This document shows positions 27,702 to 37,570 of a DNA stretch of 64,000 nucleotides, piece by piece. Below the pieces are notes generated by a model, which worked only from the letters and a program-made list of their open reading frames with translations, ran no database searches and was not told the origin of the DNA. The translations under genes were made by a program, and so were the position numbers. Positions within the stretch are counted from its first letter, which is position 1; every line of letters starts with the position of its first letter. Source of the stretch: Thiothrix caldifontis (GTDB lineage Bacteria > Pseudomonadota > Gammaproteobacteria > Thiotrichales > Thiotrichaceae); NCBI RefSeq assembly GCF_900107695.1, contig NZ_FNQP01000017.1, positions 1 through 64,000 on the forward strand. Reading direction: 5' to 3'.

Positions 27702-28910
27702 ATGGCTAGTCAAGCAATCATTTTCCGCGAAACCAAAGACAGCAAGGGTTTTTATATCCTGCTGGCGGTTTTGGGTGCATTCCTCGCGCTGGGTGCGCTG
27801 GCATTTTTCCACGCTGAACATCATGGGCATCATGTTACTGGCATGAATAACCAAGTTGTTTGGGGGTTGCCACACGTTTTTGCGATTGGTTTGATCGTCG
27901 CCGCTTCCGGTGCGTTGAACGTTGGTTCAATCGGTACGGTATTCGGCAAGAAAATCTATCAACCAATGGGGCGTTTGTCTGCACTGCTGGCGATTTCCTT
28001 ACTGGTCGGTGGTTTGATCGTGTTGGTATTGGACTTGGGGCATCCTGATCGTTTGATTATTGCCATGACGACCTATAACTTTAAGTCGATCTTTGCGTGG
28101 AACATTATTCTTTATAACGGTTTCTTGGCATTGTCAGCAGTGTACATCTGGACAATGATGGATCGTAAGGTCAAGAAGTTTTACAAGTTGGCAGGGGTTG
28201 CAGCATTCACTTGGCGATTGATCCTGACTACTGGTACGGGTTCCATCTTCGGTTTCTTGGTGGCGCGTGATTTCTATAACTCTGCGGTCATGGCTCCGTT
28301 GTTTATCGTGATGTCCTTTGCAATGGGGTTGGCGGTTTTTATTCTAGTGCTGCACTTTGCGTATAGCTGGACAGGTCGGACATTGGGTGATGTGGTGATG
28401 AACCGCCTGCGTTATTTGTTGGCAGTGTTCATCGGTGGCGTATTGTTGCTGGAAGGTGCGCGTCATTTCACCGGTTTGTACATTGCGCAGAAAGCGGGTG
28501 TGGAAAACTTCATCCTGTTTGAGGGTGGTATTTACACGCAATTGTTCTGGATTGGGCAAATTTTATTAGGTAGTTTGCTGCCATTGTCGCTGATTTTCTG
28601 CCGTAAGTTGGCGAATAATCGCGTAGCATTATTGCTTGCGGCGCTGTTTACTATCGTCGGTGGCTTTGCGCAACTGTATGTGATTTTGATTGGTGGGCAA
28701 GCGTATCCATTGGTTTTATTCCCTGGTGCTGAAGTTTCCAGTGATTACTTTGACGGTGCGATTAATGCGTATGCGCCAAGTATCTGGGAGTTGATGCTGG
28801 GTCTGGGTGGTGTAGCACTTGCGTTGGTCATGGTGACGATTGGCGTGAAAGTATTGCGCTTCCTGCCGGATTCCTTGTCGGATGCGGTGGCTGATCCGCA
28901 CAGCAAGTAA
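27702..28910 (+). CDS. dsrP: Integral membrane protein DsrP (NrfD family)
   Basis: The NrfD/PsrC-type membrane subunit of DsrMKJOP, quinone-interacting and partner of DsrO. 402 residues with about ten hydrophobic helices, the first at residues 20-40 (YILLAVLGAFLALGALAFF). GGAAAGGA precedes the ATG. It is the last recognised dsr gene. A perfect hairpin at 28933-28957 follows, and the next frame starts on the dsrP stop. Confidence 0.94.
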   Translation: MASQAIIFRETKDSKGFYILLAVLGAFLALGALAFFHAEHHGHHVTGMNNQVVWGLPHVFAIGLIVAASGALNVGSIGTVFGKKIYQPMGRLSALLAISLLVGGLIVLVLDLGHPDRLIIAMTTYNFKSIFAWNIILYNGFLALSAVYIWTMMDRKVKKFYKLAGVAAFTWRLILTTGTGSIFGFLVARDFYNSAVMAPLFIVMSFAMGLAVFILVLHFAYSWTGRTLGDVVMNRLRYLLAVFIGGVLLLEGARHFTGLYIAQKAGVENFILFEGGIYTQLFWIGQILLGSLLPLSLIFCRKLANNRVALLLAALFTIVGGFAQLYVILIGGQAYPLVLFPGAEVSSDYFDGAINAYAPSIWELMLGLGGVALALVMVTIGVKVLRFLPDSLSDAVADPHSK

Positions 28911-29689
28911 TGGTTGCGTGCTTGAATCTTAAGAAAACCGGCCTCGTGCCGGTTTTCCTGTTATGGCTCTTTTATTTAACGGCTTGTTCGCCGTCGTTAG
29001 AGCAGCAGCTTGATCACCTGAAACTGTCTGTCGCGACCACGCAGCTTTTGCTGGTGACGACGACAGATTGGGAGACTTCGACTGCCACGCTGCAACGCAT
29101 GGAAAAGTCTGCTGATCATTGGCAAGCCGTTGGTGAGAGCGTTCCAGTTAGGGTAGGGCGTAACGGGCTTGGCTGGGGCGTGGGCTTGCATCAGGATGGT
29201 GACGTTGTGCAAAAACAGGAGGGTGACGGTAAAGCACCCGCAGGTGTGTTTCCATTGGGGATGGTGTTCGGTTACGCTGACCAAGTGCCTGTTGGTTTGC
29301 AAATGCCCTACCGGATTGCCAGCGACCGCGACTATTTCATTGATGCGGTGGATTCACCCGATTACAACCGCTGGCGCAGTATCCCGTTGGATCAGGCGAA
29401 TGAACCCAAACAATATTGGCGTTCGTTTGAACGGATGCGCCGTGATGACCATCAATACGAACTGGGTATGATGGTCGGGCATAACTTATTCCCCACCACA
29501 GCAGGGCGTGGTAGTGCTATTTTTCTGCATGTTTGGTTAAATCCTGATACGGCGACATCTGGTTGTACAGCAATGTCAAAAGCGGATTTATTGAGCATTT
29601 TGACGTGGTTAAAACCTACAGCTAATCCGCTGTTGATACAAGTGCCAGTAGATCAAGTGGCAGATTTACGCTTTCCAGAAGCTCAATAA
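28910..29689 (+). CDS. L,D-transpeptidase family (YkuD-like) putative lipoprotein
   Basis: A 259-residue exported protein. The signal has KK, then LVPVFLLWLFYLTAC, a lipobox at residues 23-26. The C-terminal YkuD-like catalytic pattern is FLHVW (His) and SGCTAM (Cys near residue 223). Family members cross-link or trim peptidoglycan, or attach proteins to it. The ATG overlaps the dsrP stop; TTG at 28922 is an alternative start. Its signal-peptide region is encoded through the dsrP terminator hairpin, so expression may depend on read-through or an unseen promoter. The end overlaps the convergent gene by 24 bases. Confidence 0.78.
   Translation: MVACLNLKKTGLVPVFLLWLFYLTACSPSLEQQLDHLKLSVATTQLLLVTTTDWETSTATLQRMEKSADHWQAVGESVPVRVGRNGLGWGVGLHQDGDVVQKQEGDGKAPAGVFPLGMVFGYADQVPVGLQMPYRIASDRDYFIDAVDSPDYNRWRSIPLDQANEPKQYWRSFERMRRDDHQYELGMMVGHNLFPTTAGRGSAIFLHVWLNPDTATSGCTAMSKADLLSILTWLKPTANPLLIQVPVDQVADLRFPEAQ
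28933..28957 (+). terminator. Terminator-like hairpin at the end of the dsr operon
   Basis: GAAAACCGGC (28933-28942) and GCCGGTTTTC (28948-28957) form a perfect 10-bp stem with loop CTCGT and a T-run within the right arm. It lies 23 bases after the dsrP stop and inside the first codons of the next gene. Confidence 0.6.
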
Positions 29690-30358
29690 GCTTTTGGTTT
29701 GTTCCAGTAGGTAGTTTTTTCGCCAAGGGTCATGCTCGACCGTTTTCAGTAATTGTTCCAGTTGGTGTAGGCAAGCACGTTGCCGCTTACTGTTGCGTTG
29801 CGCCCAATCCTTTAGCAGTGACAGCAGGGCGTTGTCCAAGTCAAGATCGAGATAAACGGGTTTGGCATATTCCTGCAAAATCCGTTCAAACAACGCTTGT
29901 TGGCGTTCGATGGGTAATACACTGTAACACTCCCACAGTGTGGTGCAGGCAGTGCGCATCAGCGTGTAGATATGCTCTTCTGGGTCTTCCATTTTATTCG
30001 CTAAAATGGGCAAGTCGCTGATGACCGCAAGGCATAAATCAATGGTTTCACGGGTGGGTGTGGTTGCTTTGCGGGCAACAGCTAACACGTTGCGAATAGC
30101 TGTGGTTAGGTGCAGAGTACTGTTAGCGTGAATATACCCTTCTGCATTTGCATGGCGTTGGGTCATATCTGCCAGCATTTGCCGGTATTTGGGTTCACTT
30201 GATGTGTCGCTACCCAGTAAATCGGCAAAACAGATCAGGAGGGTGTCACGAAAATCAGTATCCTGCAACGCTTTTTCCCGAACAAATGTTTGCAGTTCTT
30301 GATGGGAAAGCTGCTGGAGGATATAGTCAATTTGCCCAATACGTGTAGTCGGTTTCAC
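29666..30358 (-). CDS. Hypothetical helical protein, 230 aa
   Basis: Family not recognised. The sequence is nearly all amphipathic helix (ILQQLSHQELQTFVREKAL near the N terminus), without signal peptide, membrane segment or metal motif. The composition suggests a helical-repeat scaffold. The N-terminal stretch recalls proteins found next to SWIM zinc-finger proteins, but this is only an impression. It overlaps the convergent lipoprotein gene by 24 bases at their 3' ends. yhbY lies directly upstream with no gap, so the two are probably cotranscribed. Confidence 0.7.
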   Translation of the reverse strand: MKPTTRIGQIDYILQQLSHQELQTFVREKALQDTDFRDTLLICFADLLGSDTSSEPKYRQMLADMTQRHANAEGYIHANSTLHLTTAIRNVLAVARKATTPTRETIDLCLAVISDLPILANKMEDPEEHIYTLMRTACTTLWECYSVLPIERQQALFERILQEYAKPVYLDLDLDNALLSLLKDWAQRNSKRQRACLHQLEQLLKTVEHDPWRKNYLLEQTKSLLSFWKA

Positions 30359-30673
30359 TTAAAAAGCCTGTTCTTTGAGAATATCGGGGCGATCAGGGTT
30401 GCGGCGATACAGTACAGCGACATTTCCTACCCGTTGAATCAGTTGTGACTGGCTATATTGAAGAATTTGTTCAATCATCTCATTACGTAAGTCGCGATCA
30501 CCGACACTCAATTTAATTTTTATCAGTTGATGATAATCAAGTGCCCCTGTGATTTCTTCGAGTACAGTAGGTTTTAGCCCATGCTGACCGACCAAGACAA
30601 CGGGGTTAAGTGCGTGAGCACGGCTCCGTAGGTATTTTTTCTGAGTTTCTGTCAATGTTCCGGTCGTTTCCAT
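30359..30673 (-). CDS. yhbY: YhbY family RNA-binding protein
   Basis: A 104-residue CRM-domain protein associated with pre-50S ribosomes. Typical segments are LRSRAHALNPVVLVGQHGL near residue 15, DYHQLIKIKL, and RVGNVAVLYRRNP near the C terminus. The ATG at 30673 gives the normal family length; the frame is open 20 codons further but would overlap rlmE. It is divergent from rlmE across 46 bases, the same arrangement as around E. coli yhbY-rlmE-ftsH. Confidence 0.93.
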   Translation of the reverse strand: METTGTLTETQKKYLRSRAHALNPVVLVGQHGLKPTVLEEITGALDYHQLIKIKLSVGDRDLRNEMIEQILQYSQSQLIQRVGNVAVLYRRNPDRPDILKEQAF

Positions 30674-30719
30674 GATACGCTTCCCTAAATTGACGAAGTG
30701 TAATGAGTGATAACACGGC

Positions 30720-31340
30720 ATGGCAAGAAGCAAAAGCAGTCAACGGTGGTTGGGTGAGCATTTTAGTGACGAATACGTCAAAAAAGCGCAACAAGAAGGG
30801 TATCGTTCACGAGCAGTCTACAAGTTGCAGGAAATTCAGGATAAAGATCGTCTTTTACAGCCGGGTATGAACGTGGTTGATTTAGGTGCAGCACCTGGTG
30901 GTTGGAGTCAATATGCAACCAAGTTTGTTGGGCAAAAAGGTAGGATTGTTGCCAGTGATATTCTTCCTATTGATCCTCTGCCGTTTGTGGAGTTTGTATT
31001 GGGAGATTTCCGTGAGGAATCAGTTTTAACAGAAATCTTGAGTTTGCTAGGAGGGGATAAAGCAGATCTTGTTATTTCTGATATGGCACCCAATATGAGT
31101 GGTGTAGATGCCGTTGACCAGCCACGCTCTATACATTTGTGTGAACTTGCACTGGATATGGCACGGCAAGTATTAAAGCCTAGTGGTACTTTTTTGGTGA
31201 AATTGTTTCAAGGGGATGGTTCTGAGGCGTTTCTCCGTGATGTCCGCAGCAGTTTTAAAACAGTAAAAGTGCGAAAACCGGCTGCATCAAGACCACGTAG
31301 TCGGGAGGTTTATGTATTAGCACAAGGTTTTGTGTTGTAA
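30720..31340 (+). CDS. rlmE: 23S rRNA (uridine2552-2'-O)-methyltransferase RlmE
   Basis: An SAM-dependent enzyme (FtsJ/RrmJ) that methylates U2552 in the A loop of 23S rRNA on the 50S subunit. The SAM motif [14 protein letters not shown] lies near residue 60. The K-D-K tetrad elements are [10 protein letters not shown] (Lys near 38), [10 protein letters not shown] (Asp near 120) and FLVKLFQG (Lys near 160). 206 residues. Followed by ftsH in the conserved order. Confidence 0.96.
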   Translation: MARSKSSQRWLGEHFSDEYVKKAQQEGYRSRAVYKLQEIQDKDRLLQPGMNVVDLGAAPGGWSQYATKFVGQKGRIVASDILPIDPLPFVEFVLGDFREESVLTEILSLLGGDKADLVISDMAPNMSGVDAVDQPRSIHLCELALDMARQVLKPSGTFLVKLFQGDGSEAFLRDVRSSFKTVKVRKPAASRPRSREVYVLAQGFVL

Positions 31341-31396
31341 TATCTCGGTAATAGGTGTTGCATATGGATAACACCAGTTGATAGTGGAGAAGTCAC

Positions 31397-33337
31397 TTGA
31401 ACGATTTAACCAAAAATTTGCTGATTTGGGCTGTTATTGCTTTCGTATTGATTGCAGTGTTCAGCAAATTCAGTGTTCCAGCCCAGCCTGCCACTGCCGT
31501 GCCCTACTCGGACTTTTTGACGAATGTTCGGAATGGGAGTGTCAAAGAAGTTGACATCAAAGGGCAGAAAATTATTGGACTTGATAGTAACAATAGCCGA
31601 TTCATTACTTATAGTCCGCCAAATGACGCTAAGTTAGTTGATGATTTGGTGGCTAATAAGGTTAAGTTCCAAGCATCACCACCGGAAGAGCGCTCTGTGC
31701 TATGGGATATTATTATTAGCTGGGTGCCTTTCCTGCTGATCATTGGCTTGTGGATTTATATCATGCGCCAAATGCAAGGTGGTGGCGGTGGACGAGGGGC
31801 TATGTCCTTTGGCAAAAGTCGTGCTCGCATGATGACTGAAGACCAAGTTAAGGTTAACTTCAATGATGTTGCTGGTTGCGAAGAAGCCAAGGACGAAGTT
31901 GCTGAGTTGGTCGAGTTTCTGCGTGATCCAGGTAAATTTCAAAAACTTGGAGGTAAGATTCCGCGTGGCGTATTGATGGTGGGGTCACCAGGTACAGGTA
32001 AAACCTTGCTGGCAAAAGCCATAGCAGGTGAGGCTAAAGTGCCATTCTTCAGCATTTCTGGTTCTGACTTTGTGGAAATGTTTGTTGGTGTGGGGGCTTC
32101 CCGTGTACGTGATATGTTTGAACAAGCTAAGAAACATGCTCCTTGCATTATTTTCATTGACGAAATTGATGCCGTTGGTCGCCAGCGAGGCGCTGGCTTA
32201 GGTGGTGGTCATGATGAACGTGAGCAAACCCTTAACCAGTTGTTAGTAGAGATGGACGGTTTTGAAGGAAGCGAAGGAATTATTGTTATTGCTGCTACTA
32301 ACCGTCCTGATGTATTGGATGCAGCCTTATTGCGCCCTGGTCGTTTCGACCGTCAAGTGGTGGTACCGTTACCTGATGTACGGGGGCGTGAGCAAATTCT
32401 CAAAGTTCATATGCGTAAAGTGCCATTGGGTGATGATGTTAAGCCATCCCTGATTGCACGTGGTACACCGGGTTTCTCAGGTGCTGATTTGGCAAATCTG
32501 GTAAATGAAGCAGCTTTGTTTGCTGCACGCGCTAATAAACGCACAGTCGATATGCATGAGTTTGAGAAAGCCAAAGACAAGATCATGATGGGCGCTGAAC
32601 GCAAGTCAATGGTTATGAAGGAAGAGGAAAAGTTAGCGACGGCTTACCACGAGGCCGGTCATGCCATTGTGGGCTTAAGCGTTCCTGAGCATGATCCTGT
32701 CTACAAAGTCAGCATTATTCCGCGTGGTCGTGCCTTAGGTGTTACTATGTATTTGCCGGAAGAAGATCGTTACAGCGCTAGTAAGCAACGTTTAGAAAGC
32801 CAGATTTCTAGCTTGTATGGTGGTAGGATCGCGGAAGAGTTGATTTATGGTGTAGAAGGTGTAACTACTGGTGCCTCTAACGATATTGAACGGGCTACTA
32901 GCATTGCGCGTAATATGGTGACTAAGTGGGGTTTATCAAGCCGTATGGGGCCTTTAGCTTATTCTGAGGATGAGGGTGAAGTCTTCTTAGGGCGTTCAGT
33001 TACGCAGCACAAGCACGTTTCCGATGAAACTGCTCATGCGATTGATGGTGAAATTCGCGAGGTGATTGATCGTAATTATAATCGTGCAAAGCAGATACTG
33101 ACCGATAAAATGAGTGTTTTGCATGCTATGGCACAAGCACTGATGAAGTATGAGACTATCGACCGTGCGCAAGTAGATGCTTTGATGCGTGGTGAGGAAC
33201 CGCCACCACCGGCGGATTGGAATGATGATGACTCTTCTTCTGGTGGTCGTGGTGCATCACCTAAAACGCCTTCTGGCACTGGTAAGGCAACAGATGCAGA
33301 TGGTAGTGTGATTGGTGGTGCTGCGAGTTCACATTAA
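31397..33337 (+). CDS. ftsH: ATP-dependent zinc metalloprotease FtsH
   Basis: A membrane-anchored AAA+ protease that degrades misfolded membrane proteins and short-lived regulators. Two membrane segments (about residues 6-24 and 98-117) flank a small periplasmic domain. Walker A GSPGTGKT lies near 195, Walker [12 protein letters not shown] near 253, the zinc site HEAGH near 418, and the C terminus is disordered and Gly/Ser-rich. 646 residues. The start is TTG, preceded by GGAGA. It sits between rlmE and folP and is closed by a strong terminator. Confidence 0.97.
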   Translation: MNDLTKNLLIWAVIAFVLIAVFSKFSVPAQPATAVPYSDFLTNVRNGSVKEVDIKGQKIIGLDSNNSRFITYSPPNDAKLVDDLVANKVKFQASPPEERSVLWDIIISWVPFLLIIGLWIYIMRQMQGGGGGRGAMSFGKSRARMMTEDQVKVNFNDVAGCEEAKDEVAELVEFLRDPGKFQKLGGKIPRGVLMVGSPGTGKTLLAKAIAGEAKVPFFSISGSDFVEMFVGVGASRVRDMFEQAKKHAPCIIFIDEIDAVGRQRGAGLGGGHDEREQTLNQLLVEMDGFEGSEGIIVIAATNRPDVLDAALLRPGRFDRQVVVPLPDVRGREQILKVHMRKVPLGDDVKPSLIARGTPGFSGADLANLVNEAALFAARANKRTVDMHEFEKAKDKIMMGAERKSMVMKEEEKLATAYHEAGHAIVGLSVPEHDPVYKVSIIPRGRALGVTMYLPEEDRYSASKQRLESQISSLYGGRIAEELIYGVEGVTTGASNDIERATSIARNMVTKWGLSSRMGPLAYSEDEGEVFLGRSVTQHKHVSDETAHAIDGEIREVIDRNYNRAKQILTDKMSVLHAMAQALMKYETIDRAQVDALMRGEEPPPPADWNDDDSSSGGRGASPKTPSGTGKATDADGSVIGGAASSH

Positions 33338-33365
33338 ATTTTTCTGATTGCAGGATCAGTTAAGC

Positions 33366-33395
33366 AAGGCGCGAGTATTTAGCTCGCGCCTTTTT
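33366..33395 (+). terminator. Intrinsic terminator after ftsH
   Basis: AAGGCGCGAG (33366-33375) and CTCGCGCCTT (33383-33392) form a 10-bp GC-rich stem with a 7-base loop, followed by a T-run. It ends 17 bases before folP, which therefore needs read-through or a promoter inside this short stretch. Confidence 0.85.
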
Positions 33396-33412
33396 CATTA
33401 TGGAATGGTGCA

Positions 33413-34231
33413 ATGACTTGGAAAATAAAACAATCTTCAGTGCAGGTAATGGGAATTCTCAACGTTACACCTGATTCATTTTCTGATGGTGGCTTATTCC
33501 ACGGGATTGATACAGCTTTACGTCATGTTGAGCAGATGTTACAAGAAGGTGTTGATATTATTGATGTCGGTGGGGAATCAACACGACCAGGTGCAGCATC
33601 AGTTCCCATTCAAGTCGAGTTGGATCGTGTTATTCCTATCATTGAGGCAATACGTTCACGTTTTGCAGTACCCTTGTCAGTTGATACCAGTAAGCCTGAA
33701 GTTATGTTAGCGGCAGTAGCCGCAGGTGTCAGCTTGATTAATGATGTATGTGCTTTGCAGCAGTCTGGGGCATTAGAAGCATGCGCTAAGCTTACGGTTC
33801 CTGTTTGCTTGATGCATATGCAGGGTCAGCCGCGCACTATGCAACAAGCTCCTTATTATCAGGATGTTATAGGTGATGTTCGGCAGTTTTTTCAGGAGCG
33901 TATTGCGGTCTGCGAGTTGGCAGGGATAGATCGCAAGCGCTTGATAGTGGATCCAGGGTTTGGATTTGGAAAAACATTGATGCATAATGTAAGTCTATTG
34001 CGTGATTTGGGTGAGTTTTCTGCATTGGGCTTGCCTATACTCGTTGGGCTTTCTCGCAAAACCATGATAGGGAATTTATTAAATAACCGTCCAGTTCATG
34101 AGCGTGTATACGGTAGTGTCGCAGCAGCAGTCATTGCAGCAATGCATGGTGCTAATATTGTTCGTGTACATGATGTGGGTGCAACGGTTGATGCAATAAA
34201 ACTGGTAAACGCAGTGCTAGAGAAGAATTGA
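33413..34231 (+). CDS. folP: Dihydropteroate synthase
   Basis: Condenses p-aminobenzoate with dihydropterin pyrophosphate in folate synthesis; the target of sulfonamides. TIM-barrel signatures are [14 protein letters not shown] (near residue 15), [11 protein letters not shown] (near 52), SVDTSKPEV and LINDVCAL, the pterin site VDPGFGFGK (near 182), and RVHDV near the C terminus. 272 residues. glmM follows after 13 bases, the same pair as in E. coli. Confidence 0.96.
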   Translation: MTWKIKQSSVQVMGILNVTPDSFSDGGLFHGIDTALRHVEQMLQEGVDIIDVGGESTRPGAASVPIQVELDRVIPIIEAIRSRFAVPLSVDTSKPEVMLAAVAAGVSLINDVCALQQSGALEACAKLTVPVCLMHMQGQPRTMQQAPYYQDVIGDVRQFFQERIAVCELAGIDRKRLIVDPGFGFGKTLMHNVSLLRDLGEFSALGLPILVGLSRKTMIGNLLNNRPVHERVYGSVAAAVIAAMHGANIVRVHDVGATVDAIKLVNAVLEKN

Positions 34232-34244
34232 GGTAGATGGGCTA

Positions 34245-35579
34245 ATGGCAAGAAAATATTTTGGCACGGATGGGATTCGCGGCAAGATCGGGCGCTACCC
34301 GATGACACCTGACTTTGTATTAAAATTGGGCTGGGCGGCTGGCAAGGTGTTGGCAAGTAACGGGCATCCTTTGGTGCTGATCGGTAAGGATACGCGGATT
34401 TCCGGCTATATGCTCGAATCTGCGTTGCAAGCAGGTTTGGTAGCTGCGGGGGTCAATATCCGTTTGTTGGGGCCGATGCCTACGCCTGCGGTGGCTTATT
34501 TAACTCGTGCGTTCCGTGCTTCTGCTGGAATCGTAATCAGTGCCTCGCACAACCCTTACGATGATAACGGCTTAAAGTTTTTCTCTGGTGATGGCACAAA
34601 ATTACCCGACGAAGTGGAGGAAGAAATTGAACGTTGGTTGGATATGGACTTTAAAACCGTGTCTTCCGACGAACTGGGTAAAGTCGAACGTGCTAAAGAC
34701 GCGGCGGGGCGTTACATCGAATTTTGCAAACGTGCGTTGCCCAATACGGTTTCCCTGAAAGGCTTGCGGATGGTGGTGGATTGCGCCAACGGTGCGACTT
34801 ACCACGTTGCACCCGATGTTTTCAAGGAATTGGGTGCGGAAGTCATTGCGATTGGCAACACGCCTGATGGCATCAATATTAATGAAGCGTGCGGCGCAAC
34901 TCATGTGGATGGTTTGTGCGATGCCGTCTTACGTTATCGTGCTGATCTTGGTATTGCCTTGGACGGTGATGGTGATCGTTTGATTATGGTGGATCAGCAC
35001 GGTGATACAGTTGATGGTGATGAGATTCTCGCCATTATTGCGCACCATCGTCATGCTGAAGGCAAGTTGCACGGCGGCGTGGTTGGCACGTTGATGAGTA
35101 ATCTCGGCTTGGAAAAGTCGATTCAGGCGTTAGGCGTACCGTTTTACCGCGCCAAAGTCGGCGACCGCTACGTTATTGAGCAAATGACGCAACACGATTG
35201 TGATTTGGGTGGCGAATCCTCTGGGCATATCATTGTGCGCAATTTCATCACGACGGGTGATGGTATCATTGCCGCACTGCAAGTGTTACGTGCCATGCGC
35301 ATGACGGGCAAATCGTTACGTGATCTGAAAAGCGTAATGACTAAGTACCCACAAACGCTGATCAATGTTCCAACAAAGCACAAGATCAATTTGGATGAAT
35401 CCATCGAGATTCAGGATGCCGTGCGTCAAGTTGAGCAACAATTGGGGAATCGCGGGCGGGTATTGTTGCGTGCATCAGGCACTGAGCCATTGATTCGGGT
35501 AATGGTGGAGGGTGAAGACCCCAGCGAAACCGCTGAATTGGCAGCGCAAATCGCCAGTGCGGTACGGGCTGCCGCCTGA
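34245..35579 (+). CDS. glmM: Phosphoglucosamine mutase
   Basis: Interconverts glucosamine-6-phosphate and glucosamine-1-phosphate for peptidoglycan and LPS precursors. The phosphoserine loop is [12 protein letters not shown] (Ser101), the magnesium loop [10 protein letters not shown] (near residue 240), the sugar-binding GGESSGHII (near 322), and the phosphate-binding [12 protein letters not shown] (near 406). 444 residues. GGTAGATG precedes the ATG. Base composition is visibly more GC-rich than in the preceding ftsH and folP. Confidence 0.97.
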   Translation: MARKYFGTDGIRGKIGRYPMTPDFVLKLGWAAGKVLASNGHPLVLIGKDTRISGYMLESALQAGLVAAGVNIRLLGPMPTPAVAYLTRAFRASAGIVISASHNPYDDNGLKFFSGDGTKLPDEVEEEIERWLDMDFKTVSSDELGKVERAKDAAGRYIEFCKRALPNTVSLKGLRMVVDCANGATYHVAPDVFKELGAEVIAIGNTPDGININEACGATHVDGLCDAVLRYRADLGIALDGDGDRLIMVDQHGDTVDGDEILAIIAHHRHAEGKLHGGVVGTLMSNLGLEKSIQALGVPFYRAKVGDRYVIEQMTQHDCDLGGESSGHIIVRNFITTGDGIIAALQVLRAMRMTGKSLRDLKSVMTKYPQTLINVPTKHKINLDESIEIQDAVRQVEQQLGNRGRVLLRASGTEPLIRVMVEGEDPSETAELAAQIASAVRAAA

Positions 35580-35655
35580 CCTGCCCGGAATGAAGATTGA
35601 TTTCCACAGATTATACAGGTAATCTTTCGCCCTTGCTTGAAAGAGAGGTGGAGTT

Positions 35656-36408
35656 ATGCGTCAAAAATTGGTTGCAGGTAACTGGAAACTAAACGGGTCA
35701 AAGGCGAGTATCGAGTCTTTGATGGGTGGCATTCTAGCTGGACTGGAAGGCATGGATAATGTGGCGGTGGCAGTTTGCCCACCTTACGTCTACATTCCCA
35801 TGACGCAGGCACTGGTGGTTGGAAGTCGTATCGGTCTGGGTTCTCAGGATATTGCTGATCAAGACGCAGGTGCTTTCACTGGCGAAGTTTCCGGGGCGAT
35901 GCTCAAGGAGTTTGGCTGTGACTACGCGATTGTGGGTCACTCTGAACGCCGTGCCATTTACGGTGAGCAAGACGCTGATACTGCACGTAAGTTTGCTGCT
36001 GCACGTAAGTATGGCCTCAAACCGATTCTGTGTGTGGGCGAAACGCTGGAGGAGCGTGAAGCAGGCATTACCGAAGCGGTCGTGGCGCGTCAATTGGATG
36101 CGGTGATTGCACTGGAAGGTGTGGAAGCATTGACTGACGGTGTGATTGCTTACGAACCGGTGTGGGCGATTGGTACGGGTAAAACCGCTAGTCCGCAACA
36201 AGCGCAGGATGTTCATGCGTTTATTCGGGGCAAATTGGCGACGCTGAATGCAGCGGTTGCAGCGAAAGTACAGATTTTATACGGTGGCAGCGTCAAAGGT
36301 GCGAATGCTGCTGAATTGTTTGCAATGCCGGATATTGACGGTGGCCTAATTGGTGGTGCATCACTGGATGCCAACGAATTCTTGGCTATTTGCAAGGCCG
36401 GTAACTAA
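35656..36408 (+). CDS. tpiA: Triosephosphate isomerase
   Basis: Interconverts dihydroxyacetone phosphate and glyceraldehyde-3-phosphate. The catalytic residues are visible: Lys11 in GNWKLNGS, His95 in VGHSERR and Glu167 in AYEPVWAIGTG, with loop 6 next to it and the phosphate-binding GGSVK near residue 213. 250 residues. GAGAGGTGG lies before the ATG. secG follows 13 bases later, as in E. coli and many other gammaproteobacteria. Confidence 0.97.
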   Translation: MRQKLVAGNWKLNGSKASIESLMGGILAGLEGMDNVAVAVCPPYVYIPMTQALVVGSRIGLGSQDIADQDAGAFTGEVSGAMLKEFGCDYAIVGHSERRAIYGEQDADTARKFAAARKYGLKPILCVGETLEEREAGITEAVVARQLDAVIALEGVEALTDGVIAYEPVWAIGTGKTASPQQAQDVHAFIRGKLATLNAAVAAKVQILYGGSVKGANAAELFAMPDIDGGLIGGASLDANEFLAICKAGN

Positions 36409-36421
36409 GGTTCAAAAAACT

Positions 36422-36880
36422 ATGTTATACAATGTCTTGTTGATCATTTTGATCGTTGTTTCTGTGGCTATGATTGTGTTAATCCTAATGCAACAGGGCA
36501 AAGGTGCTGATGCAGGTGCTGCGTTTGGTAGCGGTGCGTCGGGTACGGTATTTGGCTCGCAAGGTTCAGCGAACTTTTTGAGTCGTACCACCGGTATTCT
36601 AGCGACCGTCTTTTTCTTGGTGGCATTGGCCTTGGCATTTTTGGCATCAGGGCGCACGCTGGAATCCGTCAGCATTATGCAATCTGCTGCACCAGAAACC
36701 AAGACAGAAACCCCGGCAGCACCGTCAAGTGATGTACCACCAGCACCTGCCGCCGAGAAAGCCTCTAGCGATGTTCCGCCTGCTGTTGATGCTAAGCCGT
36801 CTAACAAAGTTGAAGAAAAGGCAGTGGTTGATGAGAAAAAACCAGTTGCCGATGAAAAACCCGTGCAAGAAAAGAAATAG
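36422..36880 (+). CDS. secG: Preprotein translocase subunit SecG
   Basis: A small subunit of the SecYEG protein-conducting channel. Two membrane helices lie at about residues 3-22 and 55-75, separated by the conserved GKGADAGAAFGSGASGTVFG loop. The ATG at 36422 gives the family N terminus MLYNVLLIILIVVS; a longer frame from 36350 overlaps tpiA. At 152 residues it is longer than usual (about 110) because of a Pro/Ala/Lys/Glu-rich tail from residue 85 onward. tRNA-Leu follows. Confidence 0.93.
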   Translation: MLYNVLLIILIVVSVAMIVLILMQQGKGADAGAAFGSGASGTVFGSQGSANFLSRTTGILATVFFLVALALAFLASGRTLESVSIMQSAAPETKTETPAAPSSDVPPAPAAEKASSDVPPAVDAKPSNKVEEKAVVDEKKPVADEKPVQEKK

Positions 36881-36904
36881 TAGGATAGAATTCGCGCCTG
36901 CTTT

Positions 36905-36989
36905 GCCGACGTGGTGGAATTGGTAGACACGCTATCTTGAGGGGGTAGTGGCGCAAGCTGTACCGGTTCGAGTCCGGTCGTCGGTACCA
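36905..36989 (+). tRNA. tRNA-Leu(GAG)
   Basis: 85 bases including an encoded CCA (36987-36989). The acceptor GCCGACG pairs with CGTCGGT. The D-loop holds TTGGTAGACAC. The anticodon stem CTATC/GGTAG encloses TTGAGGG with anticodon GAG. A long variable arm, as for class II tRNAs, follows, then the T-arm ACCGG-TTCGAGT-CCGGT. It lies 24 bases after secG. Confidence 0.96.
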
Positions 36990-36995
36990 TACATG

Positions 36996-37027
36996 AAAAG
37001 CCTGTCATCGTAAGATGATGGGCTTTT
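36996..37027 (+). terminator. Intrinsic terminator after tRNA-Leu
   Basis: AAAAGCC-TG-TCATC and GATGA-TG-GGCTTTT pair through a GTAA loop, with two G-U pairs in the middle, and a T-run follows. It separates the secG/tRNA-Leu transcript from the nuo operon. Confidence 0.85.
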
Positions 37028-37213
37028 TGCTTTTATGCCTAATTCTTGCTAAAACCTGACAATACCCACTTTGGGGAATTAATCTGTGGTTCATGCACCG
37101 TTATATTCGACTGTATAACGAAATAGTGATACAAACAGTGTGTGTTTGGAATCATGCATCACAGACAACCGAGTGATTTGGAGAGAACGCTACGGTTTGC
37201 ACCAGGAGTTAGT

Positions 37214-37570
37214 ATGCTAGGAGAATACCTTCCCATTCTCGTTTTTCTGGCAGTCGGTTTTGGCTTAGCAGTGGTATTGCTAGGTTTGGGTTTGCTTGCA
37301 GGCCCGCGCCGACCAGACGCAGAAAAAGATTCGCCATTTGAGTGTGGCTTCCCCGCGTTTGAAGACTCTCGCATCAAATTTGACGTGCGCTACTACCTCG
37401 TCGCCATCCTTTTCATCATTTTCGATCTTGAAATCGCCTTTTTGTTCCCTTGGGCCATTGTGCTCGACACCATTGGGGTGTTCGGCATCGTGGCGATGGG
37501 TATTTTCCTGACTATCCTGATTGTTGGTTTCATCTACGAGTGGAAAAAAGGGGCGCTGGAATGGGAGTAG
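37214..37570 (+). CDS. nuoA: NADH-quinone oxidoreductase subunit A
   Basis: A membrane subunit of complex I with three helices. Family segments are [20 protein letters not shown] (near residue 45) and [12 protein letters not shown] (near 75). The ATG at 37214 follows AGGAG; an in-frame start at 37142 would add a polar leader and is rejected. 118 residues. First gene of nuoA-N. The 186 bases between the tRNA terminator and this ATG hold no promoter I can define well. The stop overlaps the nuoB start. Confidence 0.95.
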   Translation: MLGEYLPILVFLAVGFGLAVVLLGLGLLAGPRRPDAEKDSPFECGFPAFEDSRIKFDVRYYLVAILFIIFDLEIAFLFPWAIVLDTIGVFGIVAMGIFLTILIVGFIYEWKKGALEWE

